Positions 9,083 through 17,647 of a stretch of 64,000 nt of DNA are shown in pieces; positions within the stretch are counted from its first letter, which is position 1, and each line of letters opens with the position of its first letter. This stretch comes from DASXMT01 sp963755985 (GTDB lineage: Bacteria; Actinomycetota; Acidimicrobiia; Acidimicrobiales; RAAP-2). The stretch lies in NCBI GenBank assembly GCA_963755985.1, contig CAVWLO010000005.1, positions 1 through 64,000 of the forward strand, given 5' to 3'. The notes below the pieces were generated by a model. The model did no database searches. It saw only the letters and a program-made list of their open reading frames with translations, and was not told where the DNA came from. The position numbers were made by a program, and so were the translations under genes.

Positions 9083-10050
9083 TGGCTGACCAGACGATGC
9101 GTCGTGACTTCTATGAGGTGCTCGGCGTCGGGCGGGATGCGAGCCCTGAGGAGATCCAGCGGGCGTATCGCAAGCTGGCCCGGACCTACCATCCCGATGT
9201 CAACAAAGACCCAGCGGCGGAAGGTCGATTTGCCGAGGTCTCTGAGGCCTACGACGTCCTGTCCGATCCGGAGTCCCGCGAGCGCTACGACGCGTTCGGG
9301 CACGACTTCCGACATGTTCCCGAGGGCGTGGACCCGGCGGCCTGGGCCCGAGCGCAGTCCGGCGCTCCGACCGGGTCTCGCCGAAGACGGCGGGCACGCG
9401 GCTCATCCACCGGCCCCTTCGGGGCTGCCGACTTCGGGGGTCAAGGCGTGGACATGGGGGACCTGTTCCGCGATCTCTTCGAGAACAGCCAGCGATCGGG
9501 CTGGGGGTCCGTCGCCGGCGCTGACCAAGAGTCCGAAGTTGACGTGTCGTTTGACGAGGCCTTCCATGGGGGCAAACGGCGCATCACACTGTCCGGCCCG
9601 GACGGCACCCGAGAGCTCCAGGTCACCATCCCGCCAGGCGTGATCGACGGTCAGCGCATCCGATTGGCCGGCCAAGGGGGGCTCGGCAGCGGCCAGGGAG
9701 CGAACGGCGATCTCTACCTGGTCGTGCGGGTGAGGCATCACCCTCGGTTTCGGCTCGAAGGGCGAAATGTGCACGTCGAGGTGCCCGTGTCGCCCTGGGA
9801 GGCGGCGCTGGGCGCCTCAGTCCCCGTCGAGACACCGGGCGGCGAGGTCCAGATGCGGGTGCCGGCGGGAAGTTCGTGCGGTCGCCGAGTCCGACTTCGC
9901 CATCGAGGCATGCCCAACCCTCGCGGCGACGCCGGCGACGTCTTGGCTGAGATACGTATCAGGGTCCCGCGTTCGTTGAGCGACGACGAGCGCAGACTGT
10001 TCGAGGAACTGGCCAAGGTGTCCTCCTTCGATCCGAGGCACCGTCGATGA
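9082..10050 (+). CDS. DnaJ-family co-chaperone without zinc-finger domain (CbpA-like)
   Basis: About 322 residues. The J domain (about 5-70) holds the HPD motif in TYHPDVNKDP that stimulates DnaK ATPase. A Gly/Arg-rich linker (about 90-145) and the C-terminal substrate-binding domains with GGKRRITLSGPDGTRELQV and GQRIRLAGQGGLGSG follow. The four CxxCxGxG repeats of classical DnaJ are absent, so this is a CbpA-type (class II) protein. The ATG shares its first base with the grpE stop; a GTG one codon earlier is an alternative. The next gene encodes a CbpM-like protein, the usual partner of CbpA. Confidence 0.93.
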   Translation: MADQTMRRDFYEVLGVGRDASPEEIQRAYRKLARTYHPDVNKDPAAEGRFAEVSEAYDVLSDPESRERYDAFGHDFRHVPEGVDPAAWARAQSGAPTGSRRRRRARGSSTGPFGAADFGGQGVDMGDLFRDLFENSQRSGWGSVAGADQESEVDVSFDEAFHGGKRRITLSGPDGTRELQVTIPPGVIDGQRIRLAGQGGLGSGQGANGDLYLVVRVRHHPRFRLEGRNVHVEVPVSPWEAALGASVPVETPGGEVQMRVPAGSSCGRRVRLRHRGMPNPRGDAGDVLAEIRIRVPRSLSDDERRLFEELAKVSSFDPRHRR

Positions 10051-10358
10051 CGGTCGCTCTCGTGCCGGTGCCAGCGCGGTGGCTGAGTACTGAGTCGTTC
10101 GCTCGGGCCGCCGGGCTCCATCCGGAGTTGGTGCGACGGTTCGTCTCGCTGGGTCTGCTCGAAGCGAGCCAGGACGCGTCAGGGGCACTTCAGTTCTCTC
10201 CCCGGGAGCTCGCCACCGTGGCCCGGATCCGGCGGCTACGAGCCGGGCTCGCCATCAACTACACCGCGGTCGGGGTGGTCATCGACCTTCTAGACCGAAT
10301 CGCCGAGCTCGAAGCCGCACTGCAGGTGCGATCTCATCCCGTGGGAGGCCGACCATGA
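10047..10358 (+). CDS. CbpM-like/MerR-type chaperone modulator
   Basis: Small 103-residue protein with an N-terminal MerR-like helix-turn-helix (STESFARAAGLHPELVRRFVSLGLLE) followed by a helical C-terminus (LDRIAELEAAL). It overlaps dnaJ by 4 bp and clpB by 4 bp. In other bacteria CbpM binds the J domain of CbpA. At the same operon position in Streptomyces and mycobacteria the related HspR represses the dnaK operon together with DnaK. The sequence fits CbpM better, because HspR normally has the YERLGL motif. Either modulation of DnaJ or autoregulation is possible. Confidence 0.8.
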   Translation: MTVALVPVPARWLSTESFARAAGLHPELVRRFVSLGLLEASQDASGALQFSPRELATVARIRRLRAGLAINYTAVGVVIDLLDRIAELEAALQVRSHPVGGRP

Positions 10359-12988
10359 ATCCGGACCGTTTGACCCAGAAGTCACAGGAGGCGTTGCACG
10401 ACGCCCAGAGCCTTGCGCTGCGCCTCGGCCACACCGAGGTGGACAGTGAACACCTGCTCGTGGCCCTGATCGACCAGGCCGACGGACTCGTACCCCGGCT
10501 CCTGGCCCACGTCGGAGCGGACGTAGCGGCGCTCCGTGCGTCAGTGGAGCGGGACCTGGGCAATCGCCCTCGGGTGTCTGGACCGGGGGCGGCCCCCGGA
10601 CAGGTATTCGTGACCCAACGACTGTCGCGCCTGTTCGATTCGGCCGAGAACGAGGCCGAACGGATGGGTGACGAGTATGTCTCGGTTGAACACCTGGTCA
10701 TCGCCCTGCTCCGCGAGGGGACTGCCGGTGCTTCCGGTCGCCGCCTCAACGAGCAGGGCATCACTCTCGAAGAGTTCCTGGAGGCCTTGTCCTCGGTCCG
10801 AGGCCATCAACGGGTGACCTCGGACACGCCCGAAGGTGGCTATGAAGCCCTGGCCAAGTACGGGATAGACCTGGTTGGCGAGGCGCGGGCCGGGCGCCTC
10901 GATCCCGTCATCGGGCGTGACGCCGAGATCCGCCGGGTCATCCAGATCCTCTCTCGCAAATCGAAGAACAACCCGGTGCTGATCGGCGATCCCGGCGTGG
11001 GCAAGACGGCCATCGTCGAGGGGCTGGCCCAGCGCATCTACAACGGTGACGTACCCGAAGGCCTCCGGGACCGGACGGTGTTCGCCCTGGATATGGGATC
11101 ACTGGTCGCCGGGGCCAAGTATCGCGGCGAGTTCGAGGAACGCCTGAAGGCGGTACTGGCAGAGGTGAAGGCGGCCGAGGGCCGACTGTTGATGTTCGTC
11201 GACGAGCTGCACACGGTGGTCGGGGCCGGCGCGGCCGAGGGCGCCATGGATGCCGGCAACATGCTCAAACCGATGCTGGCTCGAGGTGAGCTGCACATGA
11301 TCGGCGCAACGACGATCGACGAGTACCGAAAGCACATCGAAAAGGATGCAGCTCTGGAGCGCCGGTTCCAGACCCTGATGGTAGAAGAGCCTTCCGTCGA
11401 AGACGCCATTTCGATCATGCGAGGGCTTCGAGAGCGCCTGGAGGTCTTTCACGGCGTCAAGATCCAAGACAGCGCCCTGGTCTCGGCGGTCCGGCTCAGC
11501 CACCGGTACATCTCGAGTCGCTTCTTGCCTGACAAGGCCATCGACCTGGTCGACGAGGCGTGCGCCATGCTCCGCACCGAGATCGACTCCATGCCCGCCG
11601 AGCTCGATGAGCTCACTCGACGGGTCATGCGGCTGGAGATCGAGGAGGCCGCCCTGGTCAAGGACGAGGACGTCGCCAGCGAGGAGCGGCTGTCGGCGCT
11701 CCGTCGGGAGCTGGCCGACCTCCGGTCCGAGGCCGATGCCATGAGGGCCCAATGGGAGGCCGAGCGGCAGGCCCTCCACAAGGTCCAAGAACTCCGCCAG
11801 GAGATCGAGCAGGTAAGACGCCGGGCGGAGGAGGCCGAGCGGGCGTACGACCTCAACGGAGCTGCCGAGTTGCGGCACGCCACCTTGCCCGAACTCGAGC
11901 GCAGGCTGGCGGCCGAAGAGGCCCTGCTGGGCCGGAAGCACGGTACGCGCCGCTTGCTCCGAGAGGTGGTGACCGAAGAGGAGATCGCCATGATCGTGGC
12001 CCGATGGACCGGTATCCCGGTCAGCAGATTGGAGGAGAGCGAACGGGACAAGCTGTTGCGCCTGGATCACATCCTCCACGAGCGGGTGGTCGGTCAGGAC
12101 GAAGCGGTCCAGGCCGTCACCGACGCCATTGTCCGGTCGAGAGCCGGGATCGCCGATCCGTCTCGGCCGGTGGGGTCGTTCATCTTCCTGGGTCCGACCG
12201 GGGTGGGCAAAACCGAGTTGGCCAGGGCCCTGACCTCCATCTTGTTCGACACCGAAGAGAACATGGTCCGGCTCGATATGACGGAGTACCAGGAGCAGCA
12301 CACGGTCAGCCGGCTGATCGGTGCCCCACCCGGCTATGTCGGCTACGAGGAAGGCGGCCAACTGAGCGAGGCCGTTCGGCGCAAGCCATATTCGGTGGTG
12401 CTGTTCGACGAGATCGAAAAGGCTCATCCCGATGTGTTCAACACCCTCTTGCAGGTGCTCGACGACGGTCGATTGACCGACGGCAAGGGTCGAACGGTCG
12501 ACTTCCGAAACACGGTGCTGGTCATGACCTCGAACATCGGATCCGAGTACCTCTTGGAAGGGGTCAGTGATTCCGGCGAGATCAAGCCCGATGCTCGCGA
12601 CCTGGTCATGGGCGAGTTGGGGCGCCGGTTCAGACCCGAGTTCCTCAACCGGCTGGATGAGGTCGTCCTCTTCAAGGCGCTCACCCTTTCGGAGATCGAG
12701 AGGATCGTTGAGCTCATGCTGGACGACCTCCGCCGGCGCCTGGCCGACCGCCGCCTGAACCTGACGGTGAGCCAAGCCGCTCGGCACGTCATAGCCCAGG
12801 GAGGATTCGACCCGGTCTACGGGGCTCGGCCGTTGCGGCGGTTCATCGCCCATCAGGTCGAGACCCAGGTGGCCCGGGCACTCCTGGGAGCAGATCCGGT
12901 AGAGGGCGGGGAGGTGCGGATCGACTACGGCGATGGGGGCCTGACCGTCGTTGTCGAGGCTCCGGATGTCGAGGGGGAGGCGGCGTGA
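10355..12988 (+). CDS. clpB: ATP-dependent disaggregase ClpB (Hsp100)
   Basis: Hexameric AAA+ unfoldase of 877 residues that dissolves aggregates together with DnaK. It has the N-domain repeats (about 1-145), first AAA module with Walker A GDPGVGKT (about 210) and Walker B in LLMFVDELHT, and second AAA module with Walker A GPTGVGKT (about 612) and the arginine-containing C-terminal D2 domain. A long coiled-coil middle domain (about 410-525, rich in Glu, Arg and Leu) separates ClpB from ClpC and allows the DnaK interaction. The ClpP-binding loop of ClpA/ClpX is not apparent. It overlaps the cbpM-like gene by 4 bp and the thioredoxin gene by 4 bp. Confidence 0.96.
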   Translation: MNPDRLTQKSQEALHDAQSLALRLGHTEVDSEHLLVALIDQADGLVPRLLAHVGADVAALRASVERDLGNRPRVSGPGAAPGQVFVTQRLSRLFDSAENEAERMGDEYVSVEHLVIALLREGTAGASGRRLNEQGITLEEFLEALSSVRGHQRVTSDTPEGGYEALAKYGIDLVGEARAGRLDPVIGRDAEIRRVIQILSRKSKNNPVLIGDPGVGKTAIVEGLAQRIYNGDVPEGLRDRTVFALDMGSLVAGAKYRGEFEERLKAVLAEVKAAEGRLLMFVDELHTVVGAGAAEGAMDAGNMLKPMLARGELHMIGATTIDEYRKHIEKDAALERRFQTLMVEEPSVEDAISIMRGLRERLEVFHGVKIQDSALVSAVRLSHRYISSRFLPDKAIDLVDEACAMLRTEIDSMPAELDELTRRVMRLEIEEAALVKDEDVASEERLSALRRELADLRSEADAMRAQWEAERQALHKVQELRQEIEQVRRRAEEAERAYDLNGAAELRHATLPELERRLAAEEALLGRKHGTRRLLREVVTEEEIAMIVARWTGIPVSRLEESERDKLLRLDHILHERVVGQDEAVQAVTDAIVRSRAGIADPSRPVGSFIFLGPTGVGKTELARALTSILFDTEENMVRLDMTEYQEQHTVSRLIGAPPGYVGYEEGGQLSEAVRRKPYSVVLFDEIEKAHPDVFNTLLQVLDDGRLTDGKGRTVDFRNTVLVMTSNIGSEYLLEGVSDSGEIKPDARDLVMGELGRRFRPEFLNRLDEVVLFKALTLSEIERIVELMLDDLRRRLADRRLNLTVSQAARHVIAQGGFDPVYGARPLRRFIAHQVETQVARALLGADPVEGGEVRIDYGDGGLTVVVEAPDVEGEAA

Positions 12989-13419
12989 GCTCCTCCGGCT
13001 CGACCGTGGTTCGCTGCGCCACCTGTGGGAGGAACAACCGGGTCCCGTGGTCTGCCTCAGGCCTACCCAGGTGTGGTAATTGCAAATCGTTGCTTCCCTG
13101 GACGGCCGAATCCGGCGACGAGACGTTCGCCGACGTGGTCACGGCATCAGTCATCCCGGTGCTGGTCGACTTTTGGGCTCCTTGGTGCGGTCCGTGCCGA
13201 ACGGTGAGCCCTTCGCTCGAGCATTTGGCTGGCGAAATGGCCGGCCAGGTCAAACTGGTCAAGATCAACGTCGACGAATCACCCCGGGTAGCCGGCCAAT
13301 TCGGGGTGCAGGCCATCCCGACCCTCCTGGTCATATGGGGAGAGAAGGTTCTGTCTCGCCAGACGGGCGCCGCTCCCGAACGTCAGTTGAAGCAGTGGCT
13401 GGAGGAAGCGCTCATCTAG
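12985..13419 (+). CDS. trxC: Thioredoxin 2-type protein with N-terminal zinc ribbon
   Basis: 144 residues. An N-terminal zinc-binding segment (CATCGRNN and CGNCKS, about residues 11-35) precedes a thioredoxin fold whose active site is FWAPWCGPCRTV (about 64-75). The cis-proline loop is in GVQAIPTLLV. This arrangement is that of TrxC (thioredoxin 2), a reductant induced by oxidative stress in E. coli. The GTG start overlaps the clpB stop by 4 bp, making it the last gene of the dnaK operon. It could keep chaperone clients reduced; the adjacent reductase-like gene at 4296 is frame-damaged. Confidence 0.9.
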   Translation: MSSSGSTVVRCATCGRNNRVPWSASGLPRCGNCKSLLPWTAESGDETFADVVTASVIPVLVDFWAPWCGPCRTVSPSLEHLAGEMAGQVKLVKINVDESPRVAGQFGVQAIPTLLVIWGEKVLSRQTGAAPERQLKQWLEEALI

Positions 13420-13712
13420 CTTCGGTCAGGGCTGATCGGGGCTCGATCAGGTCGGCCGGGTAGGTCGCCGGCTGCCACGGTGACCAACTGGGCGGCGAGG
13501 ACGTGCACCAGGTGGTCCAACGTGCAGTTGCCCGAGCTGAGGCTTTCAACCAGCGTCGCGACAGGCGCCGTCATGGGGATCGAGCCGGGCATGGGCGGCC
13601 CGGCGATGCGGCTGTCCCGCTCCGGTGGAGGAGGTTCCCGCCTGTCGAGGACGGCAAGAAGGTCGGAGATGAGCTCGACATGGGCTACGAGCGCGTCGAC
13701 AGTGGCTGACAT
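13416..13712 (-). CDS. Small hypothetical protein, tentative
   Basis: A minus-strand frame of about 98 codons convergent with trxC, overlapping its end by 4 bp. It reads as a plausible soluble helical protein (LVAHVELISDLLAVLDRRE, then LDHLVHVLAAQLVTV) with a proline-rich middle. No family was recognised. The ATG at 13712 is used because residues before it look random; the frame is open to 13790. Overlapping plus-strand ORFs are no better supported. It may not be a real gene. Confidence 0.35.
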   Translation of the reverse strand: MSATVDALVAHVELISDLLAVLDRREPPPPERDSRIAGPPMPGSIPMTAPVATLVESLSSGNCTLDHLVHVLAAQLVTVAAGDLPGRPDRAPISPDRS

Positions 13713-13911
13713 GTTCACCGGACACCCCAGCCCGCGGCTCAATTCGGGACTAACAGCTGCACAGGGTGCATGGACCAATGGAGTTGCCACCAGGCATACT
13801 TTGACACGGAGACCCGGTACCTGAATCCCCCAAACGCGTGGTTTGGAGACGTTTGCCCATCCTTGCTTCGGGGTATGGGACTCATCGCCATCCCAAGAGG
13901 GTCATTGAGCC

Positions 13912-16020
13912 ATGGTCGCAGTCACCGACAGTCGTACGGAAACGACCGACGGTGGCGGCCTGCCATCTGGATTGCGCCGAGACGACGGTGGCGATCAGGA
14001 ACCTTCCCCGGTAACCCATGCGTTTCAGGATCGTGAGCATCACCTCCTGTCGGTAGCCGCCGTCTGGGACGGTCCCTTTAGCCCCGACGACACGGCTGAT
14101 CTGTTGGGGGAACCCCTCGCCTCCTTGCTACCCCCGTTGGAATCCCTCCTGGACGCCGGAGTGTTGCGCCGGGATGGCGACATGCTGGCTTTTGTGGACG
14201 ACGACGTACGTGCCGCCCGATATCACGAGCTGCCCGATCCTCTTCGCATGGCATTGCACCGTCAGGTCGGAAACCGCCTCGGTGCCCGTAACTCATCGAA
14301 GGAACGAATTGCCAACCACCTGAGCCTCGGATCACGGCCCAGGCATGAGCGTGACCTCGCTGCCCTGGACGGAGCGGTGTGCCAAGTGGTGGACGAGTCA
14401 CCGGTATCGGGGGCCGATGCCGCGCTGCGCGCCGTTGAGCTGAGCGCGCCGGAAGACGCTCGCCTCGCCGGGCGATCGGTAATGGCCACCCGCGCCCTCC
14501 TTGGCGCCGGCCGAGTAGACGACGCTCGGTCCTTGGCTGGCCGTGCAATCGACATCCTTGACGATGGGGTGGCGGTCGCCCGTCTTCGCCTGATCTTGTC
14601 GACCGTTCACCTCATGGCCAGCCAATGGGTCGAGGCGACAATGCAAGCGGCCACGGTGCTCCACCAGCCCGGATTGCCCGACGCTCTCTACGCCGAGGCC
14701 AAGCTGGCGCAACTGCGATCCTTCATGTCCGAGGGAAATCAGATCGGGATGCGTTCCCTGGTGGCATCAATCATGAGCGGGGACGAGGGTTTTAGTGACG
14801 ACGCTGCCCTCGGCGCCGCCTTTGTGGTGAACGCGCAGTGGACGTGGGATGGGGGTCGTCCGGCTGATGCCACGGTCTTACTTCGTGCCGCGGTGGACCG
14901 GGCGGACAAGGTCCCGAGCCAGGTCGTCTCGGCTCATCCCCGACTTCTTCTGGCCGCCATGCTCACGTCCCTCGGCGAGCTGACCGAGGCGAGACAGCTC
15001 ATCGAGTTGAGCTCCGAGCGCATCGGACTGACGTTCGATACCCTATGGGCCCCCGCGATTCCTATCCAGACGGCTCGATTGGCATTGGCCGATGGAACGC
15101 TGGATGCCGCCGCCGACCTGGCGAGAGTCGGTCTTGCGCAGGCGAGCGATCAAAACACCACGTACTTTTCCTCCATGGCCAGGTCGGTCATAGCGGTAGT
15201 GGCGCTGAACCGGGGTGACCTCAGCGCGGCAGCAGCCGCGGTCGGGCAGAGCCGCGTCGGTCCCACTCCGGCTATTGGGTTTTACGGTGAGTCGGCCATC
15301 GTCCAGGCACGGGCCCGAGTCACGGAAGCACAGGGAAATCCGGAAGAGGCCCTCGAGACATTGACCGCGGCCTGTCGGGAGCCCATCCGTCTTCACCGGA
15401 TTCTCCTCGAGGATCCGACCGTGGCGCCGTGGTGGATCCGGGTGGCGTTGTCCACCGGCAATCGATCGCTCGCCGGAGAGGTGGTGGTCACGATGGAGCA
15501 TCTGGCCCGGAGCAACAGCGAGCTGACCGGGCTGGCCTCAAGCGCAATCCACGCCCGCGGTTTGTTCGAGGAGGACCTACATGCCCTCCAGACCGCGGCC
15601 AATGGCCACGTGCACGCGTGGGCCCGCGCTTCCGCGGCCGAGGATGCCGGGCGCCTGGCCACGTCGTCGGATCATGACGTGGCCCGCTCGTTTCTCACAG
15701 AAGCTCGAGCTGGCTACCAAGAGGCCGGCGCCGCCCGCGATGTCAGCCGGGTCGTTCGGGCGCTCCGGCGTTGTAGTCCGCATGGCAAACGAGGGCCCGG
15801 GAGCCGACCGGTGAGCGGCTGGGCCAGTCTGACCGACGCCGAAAGAAGAGTGGCGCTGACGGTGGCTGAAGGAAGGACCAACATGGAAGCTGCGGCAGTT
15901 CTCCACCTCTCTCGGCATACTGTCGACTTCCATCTCCGTCATATCTTTCGCAAGCTGAACCTGGAGTCTCGTGTCGAGCTGGCATGGTCGGTGGCCAATA
16001 GCCAGCGTCGACAGCTCTGA
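13912..16020 (+). CDS. LuxR-family transcriptional regulator with helical-repeat sensor region, no ATPase domain
   Basis: 702 residues. The C-terminus (about 635-700) is a LuxR/GerE DNA-binding domain: LTDAERRVALTVAEGRTNMEAAA and LSRHTVDFHLRHIFRKL. The middle (about 150-600) is alpha-helical and Ala/Leu-rich like the TPR arrays of MalT/LAL regulators. The N-terminal P-loop ATPase of that class is absent; the sequence begins with what looks like the winged-helix part that normally follows it. The ATG has AAGAGGG about ten bases upstream. It may regulate the flanking stress genes or the downstream zinc-ribbon/histone-fold pair. Confidence 0.85.
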   Translation: MVAVTDSRTETTDGGGLPSGLRRDDGGDQEPSPVTHAFQDREHHLLSVAAVWDGPFSPDDTADLLGEPLASLLPPLESLLDAGVLRRDGDMLAFVDDDVRAARYHELPDPLRMALHRQVGNRLGARNSSKERIANHLSLGSRPRHERDLAALDGAVCQVVDESPVSGADAALRAVELSAPEDARLAGRSVMATRALLGAGRVDDARSLAGRAIDILDDGVAVARLRLILSTVHLMASQWVEATMQAATVLHQPGLPDALYAEAKLAQLRSFMSEGNQIGMRSLVASIMSGDEGFSDDAALGAAFVVNAQWTWDGGRPADATVLLRAAVDRADKVPSQVVSAHPRLLLAAMLTSLGELTEARQLIELSSERIGLTFDTLWAPAIPIQTARLALADGTLDAAADLARVGLAQASDQNTTYFSSMARSVIAVVALNRGDLSAAAAAVGQSRVGPTPAIGFYGESAIVQARARVTEAQGNPEEALETLTAACREPIRLHRILLEDPTVAPWWIRVALSTGNRSLAGEVVVTMEHLARSNSELTGLASSAIHARGLFEEDLHALQTAANGHVHAWARASAAEDAGRLATSSDHDVARSFLTEARAGYQEAGAARDVSRVVRALRRCSPHGKRGPGSRPVSGWASLTDAERRVALTVAEGRTNMEAAAVLHLSRHTVDFHLRHIFRKLNLESRVELAWSVANSQRRQL

Positions 16021-16124
16021 CCGGGCACGGACTCATCGGTGTAAACCACGCAATCGCGGGGTGCGTGCTGGGGCTCCTTCCAGCATGATCATAACGTGTC
16101 GCCTGTTCGACTCGTATTGTCGTT

Positions 16125-16580
16125 ATGACCTCCGCACTCCCGATCGAAGCCACCTGTCGGCACTGTGGGGGTGAGTTGATGCTGTCCGAACTTCTCGCCA
16201 ATCGCGATGGCCGGTGTCCCCGGTGCAGCACACTGCTCAGCCCTGAATGGACGGAAGTGCTGCTCGATCAGGCGGGTCGGGCCGAACGGTCGGAGCAAGT
16301 ACTCGTACTGTCCTTGCGACGGCTGGTCGGGCTGCCCGGGAACTTGGTCCTCCTACCGCACTCGGTGATCGACGCGCTCTTGGAGGAAGTCGGCTGGGAA
16401 GAGAAAATGGCCAAAGAGCAGCCAGACCTACTGGCCCAGGAGGTGCGGCATGCCCGCTTGGCCCTGGAGGAGTGGGAGAGCTTACAACCGGCGGCGGATT
16501 CGCAGTCTTTGGCAAGACGCCTCGGGAGCCTTGCTGCCCACCTTCGCCGATCAGCAAACGAAACGGAGGCCGCATCGTGA
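16125..16580 (+). CDS. Zinc-ribbon protein of unknown function, coupled to the histone-fold gene
   Basis: 151 residues. An N-terminal CxxC-x15-CxxC zinc ribbon (CRHCGG to CPRC, about residues 11-33) is followed by a mostly helical, charged region without recognisable family. It is not membrane-bound and has no signal peptide. Its stop overlaps the start of the DUF1931 gene by 4 bp (GTGA), so the two are co-translated and probably act together. Nucleic-acid or protein contact by the ribbon is plausible but not shown. Confidence 0.75.
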   Translation: MTSALPIEATCRHCGGELMLSELLANRDGRCPRCSTLLSPEWTEVLLDQAGRAERSEQVLVLSLRRLVGLPGNLVLLPHSVIDALLEEVGWEEKMAKEQPDLLAQEVRHARLALEEWESLQPAADSQSLARRLGSLAAHLRRSANETEAAS

Positions 16581-17026
16581 CCATTTCGGGCATTCCGAGG
16601 TTCCAACGGTTCTTTCGGACCGCGGCTGGCTTGCACGTGGACAAGGACGACCTCAAACGTTACACCGACTTTTTGAACCGCAAGGTCTATGACCTCGTCC
16701 TCATGGCTGAAGCCACAGCCAAGGCTAACCAGCGAGACGTGGTTCAGCCTGAGGATCTTCCGATTACCAAAGGACTCCAGCAGTCGATTCACGAGTTCGA
16801 AAAGCTGGACGTCGAACCCGAAGTGGTGCCCATTCTCGAGCAGCTCGAGGGATTGCCGCCGCTCGACCTGGAGCTGGCTGACTCCACAACGGACCGCCTG
16901 CCGGTGGTCGGCGGTGGTCTATCGCTGGCATTGGCCCGTACGATACGGATCATCGATCCCGGTTTGAAGGCGCCCCATGCGGATGACTGGGAGCGTGCCT
17001 TCACTATCTTCGACCTCCTCTTTTGA
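16577..17026 (+). CDS. DUF1931 bacterial histone-fold protein
   Basis: 149 residues over the full length of DUF1931. Signature blocks are FQRFFRTAAGLHVDKDDLKR (about 9-28), then a stretch around LNRKVYDLVLMAE, and DLPITKGLQQSIHEF (about 60-75). Solved family members from Aquifex and Thermus show two histone folds in one chain, so a monomer mimics a histone dimer. Whether the family binds DNA is not established. The GTG at 16577 is used because similarity begins there and it overlaps the upstream stop; the frame upstream is antisense-like noise. Its position after a stress cluster suggests a chromatin or stress role, which is inference. Confidence 0.9.
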   Translation: MTISGIPRFQRFFRTAAGLHVDKDDLKRYTDFLNRKVYDLVLMAEATAKANQRDVVQPEDLPITKGLQQSIHEFEKLDVEPEVVPILEQLEGLPPLDLELADSTTDRLPVVGGGLSLALARTIRIIDPGLKAPHADDWERAFTIFDLLF

Positions 17027-17117
17027 GGGCACGCCTCAAACCTGATCGAAGGGATTGAGGAGCCGTGGCGGACCCCGTGCAGCTCTGTGGGGCCAACAAT
17101 GCCATCCGCGCTGGCAC

Positions 17118-17290
17118 CAGGGAAACGACGGTCAGGCGATGGTTCGCGTGGCGCAGCGGGCGGGTTGCGAGATAGTGATCACCAACAGCCGCGGCCCGCA
17201 GTCGCTGGAGGCAGAGGTCGCGGCACTCGGAACGGGTGTGTCGGCCGGTATGGTCGATGAAGCAGCGGCAGTTCCGCTGGTCATGGGCAG
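17118..17290 (+). pseudogene. Fragment of an F420-dependent NADP reductase-like gene
   Basis: A stretch of about 55 codons reads GNDGQAMVRVAQRAGCEIV then ITNSRGPQSLEAEVAALG and AGMVDEAAAVPLV. This matches the Rossmann region of NADPH:F420 oxidoreductase-like proteins (normal form roughly GNVG...AGHEIVISNSRGP). The N-terminal beta strand and everything beyond the second strand are missing or out of frame. The rest of 17027-17484 holds no recognisable gene. Confidence 0.6.
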
Positions 17291-17484
17291 ACACTGGCAT
17301 GACACCCTTCAGGGCATCCTTCATGGCTGTCTCGTCAATCACACTGGCTACGAGGTGCACACCGCATGGGGCCACCCGAAGAGAGATCGAACGTGCAGGG
17401 CACCTTGACAGCTACGACGGGATATCTAACCGTCTGCTATGCAGGGCGTTGAGCAGCCACGATCGGATCGGGTGAGGAGAGCAC

Positions 17485-17647
17485 GTGGAGTTCATGGTGG
17501 AGTACCCGTTGGGAGTCGACGACGAGGGCAAGCCTTGGTCAACGCCGTCGAGCATGGCCACGTTTGCCACCGCGCTGGAGGCGGCCGGCATCGACGCCAT
17601 TGCCTTTACCGACCATCCGGCACCTTCGAAGAAGTGGATCGACGGTT
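17485..17647 (+). pseudogene. N-terminal remnant of a luciferase-like F420-dependent monooxygenase
   Basis: The first 54 codons (MEFMVEYPLGV, then TALEAAGIDAIAFTDHPAPS and KKWIDG) match the N-terminus of LLM-class oxidoreductases of the TIM-barrel fold. Similarity stops abruptly at about 17647. The following bases encode an acyl-CoA synthetase C-terminal region in a different frame. This is the left side of a deletion junction. Confidence 0.75.

Noticed and set aside
11099..12853. Minus-strand ORF of 584 codons inside clpB
   Set aside because: Antisense shadow of a highly conserved gene in GC-rich DNA.
16040..16075. CACGCA-loop-TGCGTG hairpin as a terminator after the LuxR gene
   Set aside because: Six-base stem with a nine-base loop and no T-tract; too weak to call.
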